The notes under the pieces: model-generated
What the model was told of the DNA's origin: nothing
Seen by the model: only the letters and a program-made list of their open reading frames with translations
Database searches by the model: none
Translations under genes and position numbers: made by a program
NCBI RefSeq assembly: GCF_048569485.1
Contig: NC_134360.1
Span: forward strand, 183,617,296 to 183,681,295
Source of the DNA: Anomaloglossus baeobatrachus
Lineage: Eukaryota > Chordata > Amphibia > Anura > Aromobatidae
DNA length: 64,000 bases
Reading direction: 5' to 3'
Part shown: piece after piece, positions 23,192 through 35,344 of the stretch
How positions within the stretch are numbered: the first letter of the stretch is position 1
Layout of the letters: every line of letters begins with the position of its first letter

Positions 23192-23633
23192 CCGTGCAAA
23201 TAAAGAAAAGGATTTCATCAAATCCCCTGGAGTTGTGGTTTTTAGCGCAGCATCAAACCCGTTTTTCTCATACATCTTGTGATCACCCAACAGACTATGC
23301 ATAGGAAGCCAGATCCTGACCGTATTCTCTAGACTGTCCTCATGGCTATGTTCCGCTGGCACACGTTATTCAGGAAGGGGGAACGTGGCAGTAGTCCTTT
23401 AATCGACTAATATTTATCAGGGTTGGGTTCACTCAGAGTCTCATGCTCCTCAGTCCTCAGGCGGTAATGGTGGGACATCAAAGGTGGGATGTAGAGTCAT
23501 CTTCCAGTCCACATGCTTAGATATCATCATCCTGGCACAAAGTATCGAGTAGGAGAGGGAAGACAGCCATCTCCTGGTCTCAGGCAGGTCCGACATCTCT
23601 TTGTAGTGGAATGCATGGATCTTCGTCCGAAAG

Positions 23634-23770
23634 AAAAAGAGTGAGAGAAGAGAGAGAGAAAGAGAGAGAGAAAGATTGAGAAGAGAGGGAGAGAGAGAGA
23701 GGAAAAGAGAAAAGAGAGAGGAAAAGAGAGAGGAAAAGAGGAGAGAGAAAAAGAAAAGAGAGAGAAATCT
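23634..23770. repeat. (GA)n-rich simple repeat
   Basis: Purine-only tract of GAGA and GAAAAGAGA runs inside the endogenous retrovirus. Long serine/leucine frames read from it are artefacts. Confidence 0.9.
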
Positions 23771-24289
23771 AGATCTGGTTGGATCTGGAGGAGAAAACTC
23801 AAAAACGTGTATTAGGCACATGTTTAAACAAACAACAAGCTTAGTTGAAGTATCTGGGGGTACTTCTAAACAGGATTTCATAGGGTCTCAACCTAGTGAT
23901 CCCTGCTGGGGTGTGTCTGACACTGAACAATGCAAGCGAAGACTCTCATGCCCTTGCCTTCTACACTGCCCCATCCTCCCAACCTTCCCTCTATTCTGTG
24001 GCTGGTATGGGGTGTGTAGAGTCAGTTCTGTGTCTAAGGCCTGCCATATCTCTTTGGCTGGCAGTGAAAGCAGGTCACTAGCCACTTCCTATGGTCTCCG
24101 GGAGCCCACAGCTGCACCCTATCTCAGTCCTCTTCTTCTTCTGGGACTTGCTCTTGTAGGGTCAGGACAACGTTTTCTCAAGACTTTCCATCCTTCCTTT
24201 CTTCTTCACATCTGGGTCATTCGAAAAGCACAGATTGACTGACTGTTTCTCTCGTAAGTGGTCTTGGGGCTTCTTTGGATGTTCTGTCA

Positions 24290-25045
24290 GTGAGGGCACT
24301 TCTTACTGCTTCCCTTGACTCCTCCAATGTAGGCCTCAACCCTGCTCACCGCGACTCTGTCTGGCAATAGCAAAGCTTCCATCCGTTCTTCTATGGCCTC
24401 ATGGCGGCGTACAGTTCCATTGGCAGTGATCAAGTCTCTTGTCCTCCACAGAGTAGATGCTGGCTGCCATCTTGCAGGCTTCAGCGAGAGCACATACATC
24501 TGCTTCTTCACAGACAGGCATGCGGGTAGCGACTGCTCTGTCAGCACAGCGTCTTCTGCCACCAGCACCATACCCATGTGGAACCGTCTTCTTGATGCAC
24601 ATCTTGATCCATCCGCAAAGGTGTTAAGTCAGGGTCCAAAGGTGTTAAGTCAGGGTATCGAATCCAGAGTTTCAGCTATGCCAGAGTCGACTACCTCTTC
24701 CACCAAGGTGTCAGAGGTGGGACACTCCCCCCTTGGAAGAGGGAGAAGTTCAGCAGGATTAAGGACCCCACACCGAGAGATGGTGACTTTGTCAGGGAGC
24801 AGTGATGTCATACGGGCACTGATCTTCAACTGGTGCTTTAGGTAGGTGTTCAATCTGGCTGAGTAGTGTTCAAAGGGCTGCTGTCTTCCTCCATGGCAAA
24901 CAGGTAGAATGACTTCTGGGCTGGAGATGACGTGATGATACTCTTCAGGTGACTGTGACTGTAACTCAGGTGACTGTGACTGTAGCTCATCTGTATGTGG
25001 GGTGATCTTGTAAGCTGCTAGATTCATCTCCATACGTCTTGCCAT
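24290..25045 (-). pseudogene. Pol (connection and RNase H) remnant of the retrovirus (fossil)
   Basis: The minus-strand segments HYSARLNTYLK, LNPAELLPLP and a following DGSTWV plus LPACLSVKKQMYVL-like stretch resemble the region of retroviral pol between RT and RNase H and the start of RNase H. RT, integrase and env are not recognised. Several breaks. Confidence 0.6.
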
Positions 25046-25999
25046 TTGAAGGAGGGTGTCTTGGTCTTTACCAGCTGTAGTTTACATGTGGGCTCTCGGA
25101 GACCTGATACAAAGGACTATACCCAGGTTTGTAAAAAAGAGCAATGAGTGTAACTTTGGGGTTAGGAGAACACTGAAATTCTAAAAACTAAGATCCCCTA
25201 AAACCCCAGGGAAAGAGAAAAGAGGGAGGGAAAGAGGTTTCCACAGGACTATCAGCAATAACCTCTGCTAAGGTTCATTAGTGGGAAAAACTGCATATAT
25301 GACCAAAAATGGAGTGTGTGTGTTCCAGGTCCCTGTCTCCCCCCTCTGCAGTCCCTGCTATGTCAGCAATAAACAGAGCAGTGACTTTGGCTGCATAAAC
25401 AAAAATGGGGAACTGGGTGTCGGCTGGACTAAAATGGCGTCTAAAAATGAACTATGTAGTGTCTGAGTTAAAACGTCCACTAAAGATAATTACCGATAAG
25501 AAACAGCCGCTAAAAGAGGAAGTAGGTGCTGGCCAAAAATGGCGTCTGAAGAGTCCTGGGAGGGAGTGACATGTATTGTGACATTTACATTCAGGAGGCA
25601 TTCAATCTGTCACCGGGAATATGGATTATATAGGGACCCCTGGGCTGACCCTGTAACTAGGGACCCTGTACTCGCCCTCATCTCGACGGTAGACCTGATG
25701 GTGGTCAGGGCCGAGCCTCCAGCGTATCCCTATCTCCTGTCAGACCCTGATAACTATCCCCATACCATACCCCACCCAGGGCAGAGTGACAGAAAGAAAT
25801 CTACATTCAGAACAGAAAATAATGGGGTGGGCTTACGTGGACACAGTGCGCACACAAGTCCACCCTATCAGCTTATGTTTCTTGTTTCCTGTTTTCACAG
25901 ACAGGTAAAATACACATAGTATATTCAGTGTCATCTAACCTCCCCCCCCTTTGGGAGAATTCTCCATTTCAACATACGTACATTCACAGGACACTGAAA

Positions 26000-26696
26000 T
26001 AGAAACTAACACTTCCTTTTTTTTTTTTTTTTTTTCCCTTTCCTTTTCAACCCTACGGTGTTATACACCAAAAACTGCGTACATTATACATAAAACATCT
26101 TCCAGTGTCACTTGGGTGATAAGGTACACACACCCTCACTGTAAACCTGCAAACCTGGCTTCATTACTGGCCAGAAAGAATCCCCAGCTTTAATCTGGGT
26201 GAGCCTATACAAATCAGTTCTGGTGGTGGGGTGAATCATTGTTAAATCATTGTCATCTTCCTGACACCCCTCGGTGTCTTCTGCTGCTCCAGCAACAAAT
26301 AGGCCAGTGGCCTTGGGACTTAAGATGGCCGGAAAAGGGAACTAGGTGCGGCCCAACCTGAAATGACGTCTGGGCAGGCTAGGGAGGGCGTTTGGTGGGC
26401 AGGGGGACAAACTACACAAGTCCAACCCTCTGGGGACGACTTATAAGGAGGGGGGCGTTGTTTCCTAATGGGCTTGGCCACTTCCTGAGATGCCATTTTC
26501 TGATCTGGTGCAATATGCAATATAGAAATATCTTTTAACATCTTTTGACGTTCTATACCATGCCTCAGCATCCATAAGGAGATCTTTATCTTTCAAGATC
26601 CCTCGCTTGTTTAACAAAACATCTTTCCATTCCTTCTCGTTCGCTTACTAATTCTTCTGCCGTTAACTTGACAGGTGTGGACTGATTAGACCCCAT
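26000..26696 (-). pseudogene. Gag N-terminal remnant of the endogenous retrovirus (fossil)
   Basis: A minus-strand ATG at 26696 begins MGSNQSTPVKLTAEEL. Gly at position 2 with Ser/Thr nearby is the N-myristoylation signal typical of retroviral matrix proteins that assemble at the plasma membrane. Downstream frames are disturbed and the end is not defined. The position, about 1.3 kb after the 5' LTR, is normal for gag. Confidence 0.65.
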
Positions 26697-27950
26697 GCTT
26701 CAAGGGTACACGACCCAAAACTAACACGTCAATCTGGATGTCTGCTATGCCGTAATCCACTTCCTCTTCTGGACCATAGACTATACACATCCACAGAATA
26801 CACAGAATTTCTACCTCAGTCCACAAACCACAAACACAAACGGGCTGTCCTACCAGGAAGTAGTGTCACGCGGGTGATAGAAACTAAATTCACCCTCACT
26901 ATCTCTTACTTCATGTACTAGTAACCTCTGTTCACACTATATACACCTTATTTGAACAAATCCGTCCAGAACATCAATACTCAATGATTAAGCCTGACAT
27001 CAAGGGTTTTCCCCAGTATATTCAATTCCTAGGTAAGAATACACTGACATCCACTAAAACAAGACCAATGAGTACAACTTAAACTCACTGCTTAGCAGGA
27101 ACACCGTACCAGGTAACAGTGAGGGTCAGTCCCCCACTTTTGTAACTTTATACAAGACTGCACATGTACATAGAAAACCCTTCCAAATCTTCTATCCCCG
27201 AAGATCAGGTCCGTCCAAGGCCTTATCAAACATCAACTATCGAGCGAACTTGCCACACATCAGTATCAGTGTATCTCATAGAAGAAACCAGATTCAATAT
27301 ATCAAATTATATCAAATATATTCCCGTGACACAACTTCCTCTTTTTTCCCGTAAACCAGCAAGTACGAGCGAACAAAGCACATAGAACTTCACGGTTCTC
27401 GTAACCAGCAAGTATTCCACCTGCTGCAAATAGACAGACATCTCAACAGGTAGACACAGGTCAACACAATGACATAACAATAAGGACACTATATACACCA
27501 TCCAGGTGGCTGATCTCACCTGCAGATATAACCATATATATTCATATATGCAGCGTATATAACAACTTCCTCTTTTTCCCTTGCAGTTGTCAGAGAAAAA
27601 TAAAACATAGAACTTCTGCTTTTCTCCTAGAGCAGACAAAAACCACATTACATTTCATGTGATTTACAATTACATTACATAAATTACAGACAGCTTAAGG
27701 TGAACCTGACCACCTTGGTGTGGGATCTCTTAGGACGGCTTATCTCATGCGAGATGGCGGTCATTAGGTGTCTAGACTGGGACAGCCCAACCCCCCCTTC
27801 GAAATGCAAGTACACGCATGAGGTTGCAAGGTGAGATCATACAAATGTGCTCACCTGCAGCTGGAGTTGCGCAATTCTCCACCTCTCGCGTAGTTGCCTT
27901 TCGACTGAAGGTGTCAGCACGGCCGTCCGCCATCCAGAGCTCCGTCCTAA

Positions 27951-27967
27951 GGTTCGTTGGGCGCCAA
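27951..27967 (-). other. Retroviral primer-binding site
   Basis: On the minus strand, directly after the 5' LTR, the sequence reads TTTGGCGCCCAACGAACC. The first dozen bases after TT match the site used by lysine tRNA primers (TGGCGCCCAACG), after which the match fades. Confidence 0.75.
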
Positions 27968-27968
27968 A

Positions 27969-28441
27969 TGATAAGGCCGTAATTTAGGTTGATGCAATCT
28001 AATCATGCATCCCTCTTAAACTGTCTGCAGTCCAAATTATGAGTCACTCGTGGTAGCATGCATAACCACTATCTTTCACACACACCAGAGAGACGTGCTC
28101 AGATATGAATAGAAAGTAAGACTGATTTATTTCCGGAAGTTGTACAAATATATATAACCTTATTGGCTAGGTGCCAAGAATACGTAACACGTCTCCTATT
28201 GGGTAAAGTAGAACAGCTTATTCTGTGATATACAATTTACTGTAATGTGCTTGGTTCCTCATTTATATTAAGCAATGTCAGCATGATTCACTGGTCACAA
28301 GAATAGCCCAGACTGTCTGTCTGAGTCTTATGCCAAGAGATATGTGGGGTACAGTTCAAACAACATCTTAAATCTTGTTCTTTATGGATATCTCCATGTA
28401 ACTCCTATATACTCATAATAATGATAATCTTGTCCATAACA
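27969..28441 (-). repeat. 5' LTR of the endogenous retrovirus
   Basis: Essentially identical to 20908-21380. It is next to the primer-binding site on the minus strand. Confidence 0.93.
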
Positions 28442-28445
28442 CTCT

Positions 28446-29057
28446 CACTAGATCTAATGAATGCAAATCCTTTTCACATTGGTGAACTGGATGCGGGCAA
28501 AATGAAGGTAAGGAGATATCCTGATTGAGATGAAAAGGAGATACCACCTTAGGGAGAAATTCCGGTACAGGACGCAGAACCACCTTATCCTGGTGAAAAA
28601 CCAGGAAGGGGGCTTTGCATGACAGCGCTGCCAGCTCAGACACTCTCCGGAGTGATGTAACTGCCACTAGAAATGCCACCTTCTGCGAAAGACGTGATAA
28701 AGAGACATCCCGCAGCGGCTCGAAAGGTGGTTTCTGAAGAGCCGTTAGCACCCTGTTAAGGTCCCAGGGTTCCAGCGGACGCTTGTAGGGTGGAACTATG
28801 TGGCAAACTCCCTGCAGGAACGTGCGGACCTGCGGAAGCCTTGCCAGGCGCTTTTGTAAAAATACTGAGAGCGCCGATACTTGTCCCTTGAGAGAGCCCA
28901 GTGACAAACCCTTGTCCATTCCGGATTGAAGGAATGAAAGAAAAATGGGTAAGGCAAAAGGCCAGGGAGAAAAACCATTATCAGAGCACCAGGACAAGAA
29001 GATCCGCCAAGACCTGTAATAGATCTTGGCAGACGTTGGTTTCCTGGCCTGTCTCAT
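28446..29057 (-). pseudogene. Recombinase N-terminal part of DIRS element 2 (fossil)
   Basis: Begins MRQARKPTSAKIYYRSWRIF and contains LQSGMDKGLSLGSLKGQVSA and SLRRVSELAALS, the latter holding the first catalytic Arg of the tyrosine recombinase. It is cut off from the rest at 28445 by the retroviral insertion. Confidence 0.9.
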
Positions 29058-31057
29058 AGTGGCAATGACATCCTGAGATAACCTGAAGACGCTAGGAGCC
29101 AGGACTCAATGGCCACACAGTCAGGTTGAGGGCTGCAGAATTCAGATGGAAAAACGGCCCTTGTGACAGCAAGTCTGGGCGGTCTGGAAGCGCCCACGGC
29201 TGACCCACCGTGAGATGCCACAGATCCGGGTACCACGACCGCCTCGGCCAATCTGGAGCGACGAGAATGGCGCGACGACAGTCGGACCTGATTTTGCGTA
29301 ACACTCTGGGCAGCATCGCCAGAGGAGGAAATACATAAGGAAGTCGAAACTGCGACCAATCCTGAACTAACGCGTCCGCCGCCAGAGCTCTGTGATCTTG
29401 AGACCGTGCCATGAAGGCCGGGACCTTGTTGTTGTGCCGTGACGCCATGAGATCGACGTCCGGCGTTCCCCAGCGGCGACAGATCTCTCGAAACACGTCT
29501 GGGTGAAGAGACCATTCCCCCACGTCCATGCCCTGACGACTGAGAAAGTCTGCTTCCCAGTTTTCTGCGCCCGGGATGTGAACTGCGGAGATTGTGGAAG
29601 CTGTTGCTTCCACCCACTGCAGAATCCGCCTGACTTCCTGGAAGGCATGACGACTGCGCGTGCCGCCCTGGTGGTTGATGTACGCGCCCGCCGTGGCGTT
29701 GTCCGACTGTATACGGACCTGTCTGCCCTCCAGCCACCGATGGAAAGCCAATAGGGCTAGATACACTGCCCTTATCTCCAGAACATTGATCTGAAGGGAA
29801 GACTCTATCGGAGTCCAGGTTCCCTGAGCCCTGTGGTGGAGAAAAACCGCTCCCCACTCTGACAGGCTCGCGTCCGTGGTGACCACAGCCCAGGATGGGG
29901 GTAGGAAGGATTTTCCCTGCGATAGAGAAGTGGGGAGAAGCCACCATTGAAGAGACGTTTTGGCTGCAAGGGAAAGAGATGTTCCTGTCGAGGGAAGTCG
30001 ACCTCCTGTCCCATTTGCGGAGAATGTCCCATTGGAGTGGGCGCAGATGGAACTGCGCGAAGGGCATTGCCTCCATTGCTGCCACCATCTTCCCCAGGAA
30101 GTGCATGAGGCGCCTTAAGGGGTGTGACTGACCCCGAAGAAGAGATTGCACCCCTGCCTGCAGAGAAAGCTGTTTGTCCAGCGGTAGCTTGACTAACGCT
30201 GACTGAGTATGAAACTCCATCCTGAGGTAAGTCAGTGATTGGGTCGGTGTCAACTTGGATTTTGGGAAGTTGATGATCCACCCGAACTGCTGGAGAGTCG
30301 CCAGAGCGACGGTCAGGCTGTGTTGACACGCCACCCGGGAGGGTGCCCTGACTAGGAGATCGTCTAAGTAAGGGATCACCGAGTGGCCCTGAGAGTGTAG
30401 GACCGCCACAACGGATGCCATGACTTTGGTGAAAACCCGTGGGGCTGTCGCCAGGCCGAAAGGCAATGCCACGAACTGAAGGTGTTCGTCCCCGATGGCG
30501 AAACGCAGGAAGCGTTGATGTTCGGGTGCGATCGGCACGTGGAGATAAGCATCCTTGATGTCTATCGATGCTAGGAAGTCTCCTTGTGACATCGAAGCGA
30601 TGACCGAGCGGAGAGATTCCATCCGAAACCTTCTGGTGCTCACATGCCTGTTGAGCAGTTTGAGGTCCAGAACGGGACGGAATGATCCGTCCTCCTTTGG
30701 CACCACGAACAAGTTAGAGTAAAAGCCGTGACCATGTTCCTGAGGGGGAACGGGAATCACAACTCCTTCTGTCTTCAGAACGCCCACCGCCTGAAAAAGA
30801 GCGTCGGCCCGAGAGGGGGGCGGAGATGTTCTGAAGAAACGAGTCGGAGGACGAGAGTTAAACTCTATCCTGAAACCGTGGGACAGAATGTCTCTCACCC
30901 ATCGGTCTTGAACATGTGGCCGCCAGGCGTCGCAAAAGCGGGAGAGCCTGCCACCGACCGAGGATGCGGTTCGGGGAAGCCGAAAGTCATGAGGAGGCCG
31001 CCTTGGAGGCAGTGCCTCCGGCGGCTTTTTGGGGGCGTGACTTAGACCGCCACGCAT
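29054..31057 (-). pseudogene. RT, RNase H and methyltransferase-like region of DIRS element 2 (fossil)
   Basis: RT blocks from the right: FYSNLFVVPKEDGSFRPVLD, ASIDIKDAYLHVPIAPEHQ, LPFGLATAPRVFTKVMA and the catalytic VIPYLDDLLV box. RNase H follows with VTTDASLSEWGAVFLHH, IQSDNATAGAYINHQGGT and HIPGAENWEADFLSR. The last third, with PDVDLMASRHNNKVP and LVAPDWPRRSWYPDL, corresponds to the region often annotated as a DAM-like methyltransferase in DIRS elements. A few breaks are present. Confidence 0.92.
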
Positions 31058-32229
31058 AGGAGTTCCTCTGGCCTGTTGGACGAAGAGGATTGGGACTTGG
31101 CTGAGGGCCGAAAGGACCGAAACCTCGGTTGTATTTTCCGTTGCTGAGGTCTCTTCGGTTTGGACTGGGGTAAGGAAGAGTCCTTTCCCTTGGATTCCTT
31201 AATAATTTCATCCAATCGTTCGCCAAACAATCGGTCGCCAGAAAACGGCAAACCGGTTAAGAACTTCTTGGAAGCAGAGTATCTTCCATTCTCGCAGCCA
31301 CATGGACCTGCGGACTGCCACAGAATTAGCGGATGCCACCGCTGTACGGCTAGCAGAGTCCAGGACGGCGTTCATGGCGTAGGACGAAAAAGCCGACGCC
31401 TGAGAAGTCAAAGACGCAACTTGTGGAGCAGAGGCACGTGTGACCGCATTAATCTCAGACAGACAAGCTGAGATAGCTTGGAGTGCCCACACGGCTGCAA
31501 AAGCCGGGGCAAAAGACGCGCCTGTGGCTTCATAGATGGATTTCACCAGGAGCTCTATCTGCCTGTCAGTGGCATCCTTGAGCGATGAGCCATCTGCAAC
31601 TGATACCACAGATCTAGCCGCCAATCTAGAGACTGGAGGATCCACCTTGGGACATTGAGCCCAACCCTTAACTACGTCAGAGGGGAAGGGGTAACGTGTG
31701 TCATTAAGGCGCTTAGTAAAGCGCTTGTCCGGAAATGCTCTGTGCTTCTGGACAGCATCTCTGAAGTTAGAGTGATCGAAAAACTCACTCCGTGTACGTT
31801 TGCAGCAGTCCTCCACGTGAGACCTAGAGGCCACCCCGGGAGCGCACTGCGGCGCGGACCGAGAGGGACCTGGAGGCGACGATCCAACAGGGCCCGGGGC
31901 CTGTGTAAGGACCGGTCTGGGCTGCAAGGCTTCTAATAGCCTGGCAGACCATTTTTCCATAGACTGAGCCATGGATTGTGAAAGTGACTCAGAGTTTCTC
32001 AGCAAAAACTGCAAACTCTGTCCCTGCTGCCTGGACAGTGGAAGCAGGGGGGTCTGCCTGAGCAGAGGGGCCCACTAGTGACCGAGGCTCCGGCTGAGCA
32101 AGCGAAACAGGGGTCGAGCATTGCTCACAGTGAGGGTAGGTGGAACCCGCAGGTAACATAGCCCCACAAGAGGTACAGGTTGCAAAAAAAACCCTGTGCC
32201 TTAGCGCCCTTGCTCCTTGTGGACGACAT
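31042..32229 (-). pseudogene. Gag of DIRS element 2 (fossil)
   Basis: Starts at the minus-strand ATG at 32229 (MSSTRSKGAK). The C-terminal half is clear: VSRLAARSVVSVADGSSLKD, ATGASFAPAFAAVWALQAIS and the basic tail around RFRSFRPSAKSQ. Similar segments recur in DIRS elements 3 and 4, which supports a capsid-like protein. Some breaks. Confidence 0.82.
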
Positions 32230-33283
32230 GCTGTTGTCTCCTAGGAGCGTGATCACTGAGGGATATTACACATATCCCTCATATATATACATATATTATA
32301 CATATATACACACACACTCCGGCACCCTAGGGGGACCAGCACCGGGTTGAACGGCGTGGCTTACCGACCGCCCAAAGCGGGGTGTGTGTCCTCCAGATTC
32401 CCTGCCTTAGGTCTCCCAGAGCTGCAGAGCTCGTTCCTGAAAAATCCTCCACCGGCAGAATGTGCAGTAAAAATGGCTGCTGGAGCTCTCAGGGGAGGAG
32501 GGAGCCGTGGGAGGCGCTATGAAAAGTGCGGGAATCTGGGGCCCCACAGTGATCAGTGAGGGGGGAGGAAACATACGGGATGCTCCAGCCCTCACCACCG
32601 ACGTCAGGTCGGCCGTCCCGCCCTTACCCCTGACTGGCAGGCCCGGGAGTTATGCTACTAGGCCGCAATGAAGCCGGGGACTAAATTTAAGACCGCGGCC
32701 GACAAGCAGGCTTGGTCGGCGCGGAAGTCCCGGTCTTCACAAAACAGCAGCTGCTGCAGCGTCCGGGAAACAAGCGCTCCATGCACCGTCCCCATGGGGG
32801 ACACAGAGTACCTTATAGATGCAGGGCCCGGTCCCTGAGGATGCATAGACTCCTGTCCGACAGATTCCCACAGGGGCTGCGGAGGGAGCCCGGTCCCAGT
32901 AAATGGATGACCGGTCAGGATCCCACTTCTCCCAGAGCCGCTAAGGGATGGTGAAGGAAAACGGCATGAGGCTCTGGCCTTTGTACCCGCAATGGGTACC
33001 TCAACCTTAACAGCACCGCCGACGTAGTGGGGTGAGAAGGGAGCATGCCGGGGGCCCCGTGGGGGCCCTCTTTTCTTCCAACCGATATGAATAAAATGGG
33101 AATGCATGAGTGGATGTGTGCCTCCTTCCACACAAAGCATAAAACTGAGGAGCCCGTGATCCACGGGAGGGTGTATAGGCAGAGGGGAGGGGTTACACTT
33201 TTTTAAGTGTAATACTTTGTGTGGCCTCCGGAGGCAGAAGCTATACACCCAATTGTCTGGGTCTCCCAATGGAGCGACAAAGA
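32230..33283 (-). other. 5' leader and terminal repeat of DIRS element 2
   Basis: About 1 kb from the outer end to the Gag start, with a (TA)-rich patch near 32280 and the right terminal repeat at 33133-33272. No gene. The leader is GC-rich between 32340 and 33000. Confidence 0.75.
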
Positions 33284-34574
33284 AATAGGAGGTTGCGCTA
33301 TGTAGCCGTTACATTATAGCATAATGAGAGCAGGGTGAGAAGTGATCCCATCTACTTACACTATGCTACAATGTACTAGAAATATAGTAAAAAAAATTGG
33401 GCTGTGCGGCTCATGTCAGCCAATGTGGCCATTTAGCCACATCCTTTACAAGGAAATTCAGGGAAGTAGCTTCTGCTTTGTACCCGATAAACAGACATTG
33501 AAGAAAGGACTTCCACATTTCAAGTGACCTAATCGAAACCTGTTTGAGGAAAGTCCGTAATGTCTCGCAGCCCATCCCATTACAGCTTCCTTTTTCCCTC
33601 CTCTTACATTTTTAAAAAAGGAATTATATAAAAATGACTCAACACTTGTGAAAAGTTAACTATTTACAGTATTTATTTAGATTATATACAATGATCTGAA
33701 TGAGTGAGCGGTCGGATCAGAGCAAAAATAGACACACGAGACGTTACACAAGAAAAGAGGTAGTGAAAGCTTTTAAATACCAGTATTTCTTTGGAATAAA
33801 ATTACTAAAATGTTAAACAGATCAGTAGTGATGTGCAAAAAAAAAAACAGTATTAAAAAAAAAAAAAAAAAAAGTGTCCACAGCCCCAGATATAATAGGG
33901 TACAACACTGGTTATACTTCTCGCCATATAAGATTCTTTGACCCAAAAGCCACAGATTAAGATACATAAATCCTTCCCTGGGGAATATATACATATTAGT
34001 ACCACACATCAATGGAAATGAGGATTTTCAAGCTCACACAACCATGCATAAAAGCAAACACCTGAACTAGTAATTGACCAACGCTTCAAAACCTATGAGG
34101 TCCATGTAGGAATATGCCGTTGCCTGTTCATTCTTGTGCCGCCACAAATCCCGTTTCCATAGGTCCGGGCCATGAACATGATTCCACCTTCCAGTTGATT
34201 AGGCTTAAGACATACAAATAACCAGCTTGTCTCAAGGAATCGGGATGACCATTATCCAGGAAAGTATGCAGACTGAATGGTGGGTCCAGACTTCGCTAGT
34301 GTTACTGTACGCAGGGTGGATTTATGTGGTCCTGTAACTGGAAAAAAAAAAATCTTAACCAAATATTTGCGTCAGACTCAAGCGATACTTCTGTTCTACA
34401 GATTTAGGCTTGTGCATGGTTGTAGAAGATTCAAAAACAGCATTGCTGTATTCTGAGAGCTATAGGTTTTTTTATCTTTTGGCTGACAAAGCTGTATTGC
34501 AGCTTGTTTTTTCTTTACATATGACTTTTTGATTGCTTTTTATTCCACTTTTTTTTTTCTTTGCTCTTTGATCA
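33284..34574 (-). other. Unassigned low-copy-looking segment, possible 3' end of a host gene
   Basis: This stretch shows none of the repeat families seen elsewhere in the window. On the minus strand a strong acceptor-like tract (poly-T then CCAG, about 34335-34352) is followed by short open segments in different frames: LQDHINPPCVQ ending in a stop near 34300, and DLWKRDLWRHKNEQ and DLIGFEALVNY ending near 34066. A minus-strand AATAAA lies at 33672-33677. This layout would suit a terminal exon with a 3' UTR, but I recognise no protein and find no further exon. It may equally be plain intergenic DNA. Confidence 0.25.
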
Positions 34575-35344
34575 AAAGAACACCTATAAGATCAAATTAG
34601 TTTAAGGCCAAAAACGTTCTCTTTTTATACAAGATTTTCCTTTATTACAGTGTTTAAAATTGAGCAAACAAAATAATTACAATGAACAAATTGGGGGGAT
34701 ATGCAACGAACATTCCTCTTCATCATAACATCCATATACGAATCACATGTTTATACCAGAAAGACATTTTGAAAAATGCAAATAAGAGATAACGAATATC
34801 CATTAAATATTGTTGGAAAAAAATGGCCAAAATATAAATTTCTCAAAATTGATCACTAGAGGTCACTATTATGCAACGAATGAAATTAATCCAAATGATT
34901 GGTTCAAAAAAACATATCTATATCTATATATATATAATTGCCTTATTCTGTCTGTCTGTCTGTCTTGCTCCAAAATTGTGTCCTTACGGTGACACAAAGC
35001 TGATTGGCTGCTGGGCTCGCCATGGCCCCGCCCCCCCGCACGGATTGGCCGCTCGCCCAGGCAACTCGCCCACGCCCCACCCCCCTCACGCAATGCACGC
35101 TCGCTCTGGCCCCGCCCCCCGCATGCATTCCCCGAACCGAGCGACACGGAGCCACGATTGCCAGGTGAGTACTGTACCCCCGGGAGCCCACATCAGCGTA
35201 CGCCGCCAACCCAGCCGACACATACCCTCGCATTGCTGGGGTTGCCGCCGTATGCTGGTGTGGGCTCCCGTGCGAGCGGGGGACGGGATACGCTGGTAAC
35301 CATGGTGGCATAGTTACCAGTGCATCAAGGTCCTGCAGCAGCGG

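Larger units (their letters stand above)
21520..23283. mobile_element. Palindromic PLE-type element with 15 bp target duplication
   Basis: About 660 bp arms (21697-22355 and 22625-23283) are near-perfect reverse complements around a 270 bp loop; the left arm extends outward by another 177 bp. The whole is flanked by CACCCAACAGACTAT on both sides (21505-21519 and 23284-23298). Each arm carries a hammerhead-like motif (minus strand 21787-21828, plus strand 23150-23191) followed by an AATAAAG. Hammerhead motifs and partial inverted copies are known for Penelope-like retroelements, which is the basis of the assignment; no RT is present. It lies inside the retrovirus and so is younger than it. Confidence 0.75.
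20908..28441 (-). mobile_element. Endogenous retrovirus (fossil, recent)
   Basis: Two 473 bp LTRs (20908-21380 and 27969-28441) read TGTTATGGAC...CCTTATCA on the minus strand and appear to differ at only about one base. The 4 bp target duplication CTCT (20904-20907, 28442-28445) sits in the recombinase of DIRS element 2. On the minus strand a primer-binding site follows the 5' LTR and a purine tract precedes the 3' LTR. A Gag start with a myristoylation-type N-terminus and a pol RNase H remnant are recognisable. The interior looks deleted and carries many breaks, plus a PLE-type insertion. Near-identical LTRs suggest insertion within roughly the last one or two million years, depending on the rate assumed. 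Confidence 0.92.
20038..33283 (-). mobile_element. DIRS-type retrotransposon 2 (fossil), split by a retrovirus
   Basis: Minus-strand DIRS element of about 5.7 kb once the 7.5 kb retroviral insertion (20908-28441) is excluded. Inverted terminal repeats lie at about 20085-20225 and 33133-33272, both containing the TGTATAGCTTCTGCCTCCGG segment and its complement; an internal complementary region is at 20374-20480. Coding order from the right: Gag (31042-32229), RT-RNase H (29054-31057), recombinase (28446-29057 and 20542-20903). It carries several breaks besides the retrovirus. Its ends are very similar to DIRS elements 3 and 5, so these form one young subfamily. No target duplication is visible. 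Confidence 0.93.

Noticed and set aside
23450-23881. Serine/leucine-rich frame on the minus strand
   Set aside because: Comes from the GA-rich tract inside the retrovirus.
30728-31045. Plus-strand frames opposite DIRS coding regions (also near 31160, 31655, 40767, 43063)
   Set aside because: Antisense shadows of Gag and RT regions of DIRS elements 2 and 3, without domains of their own.
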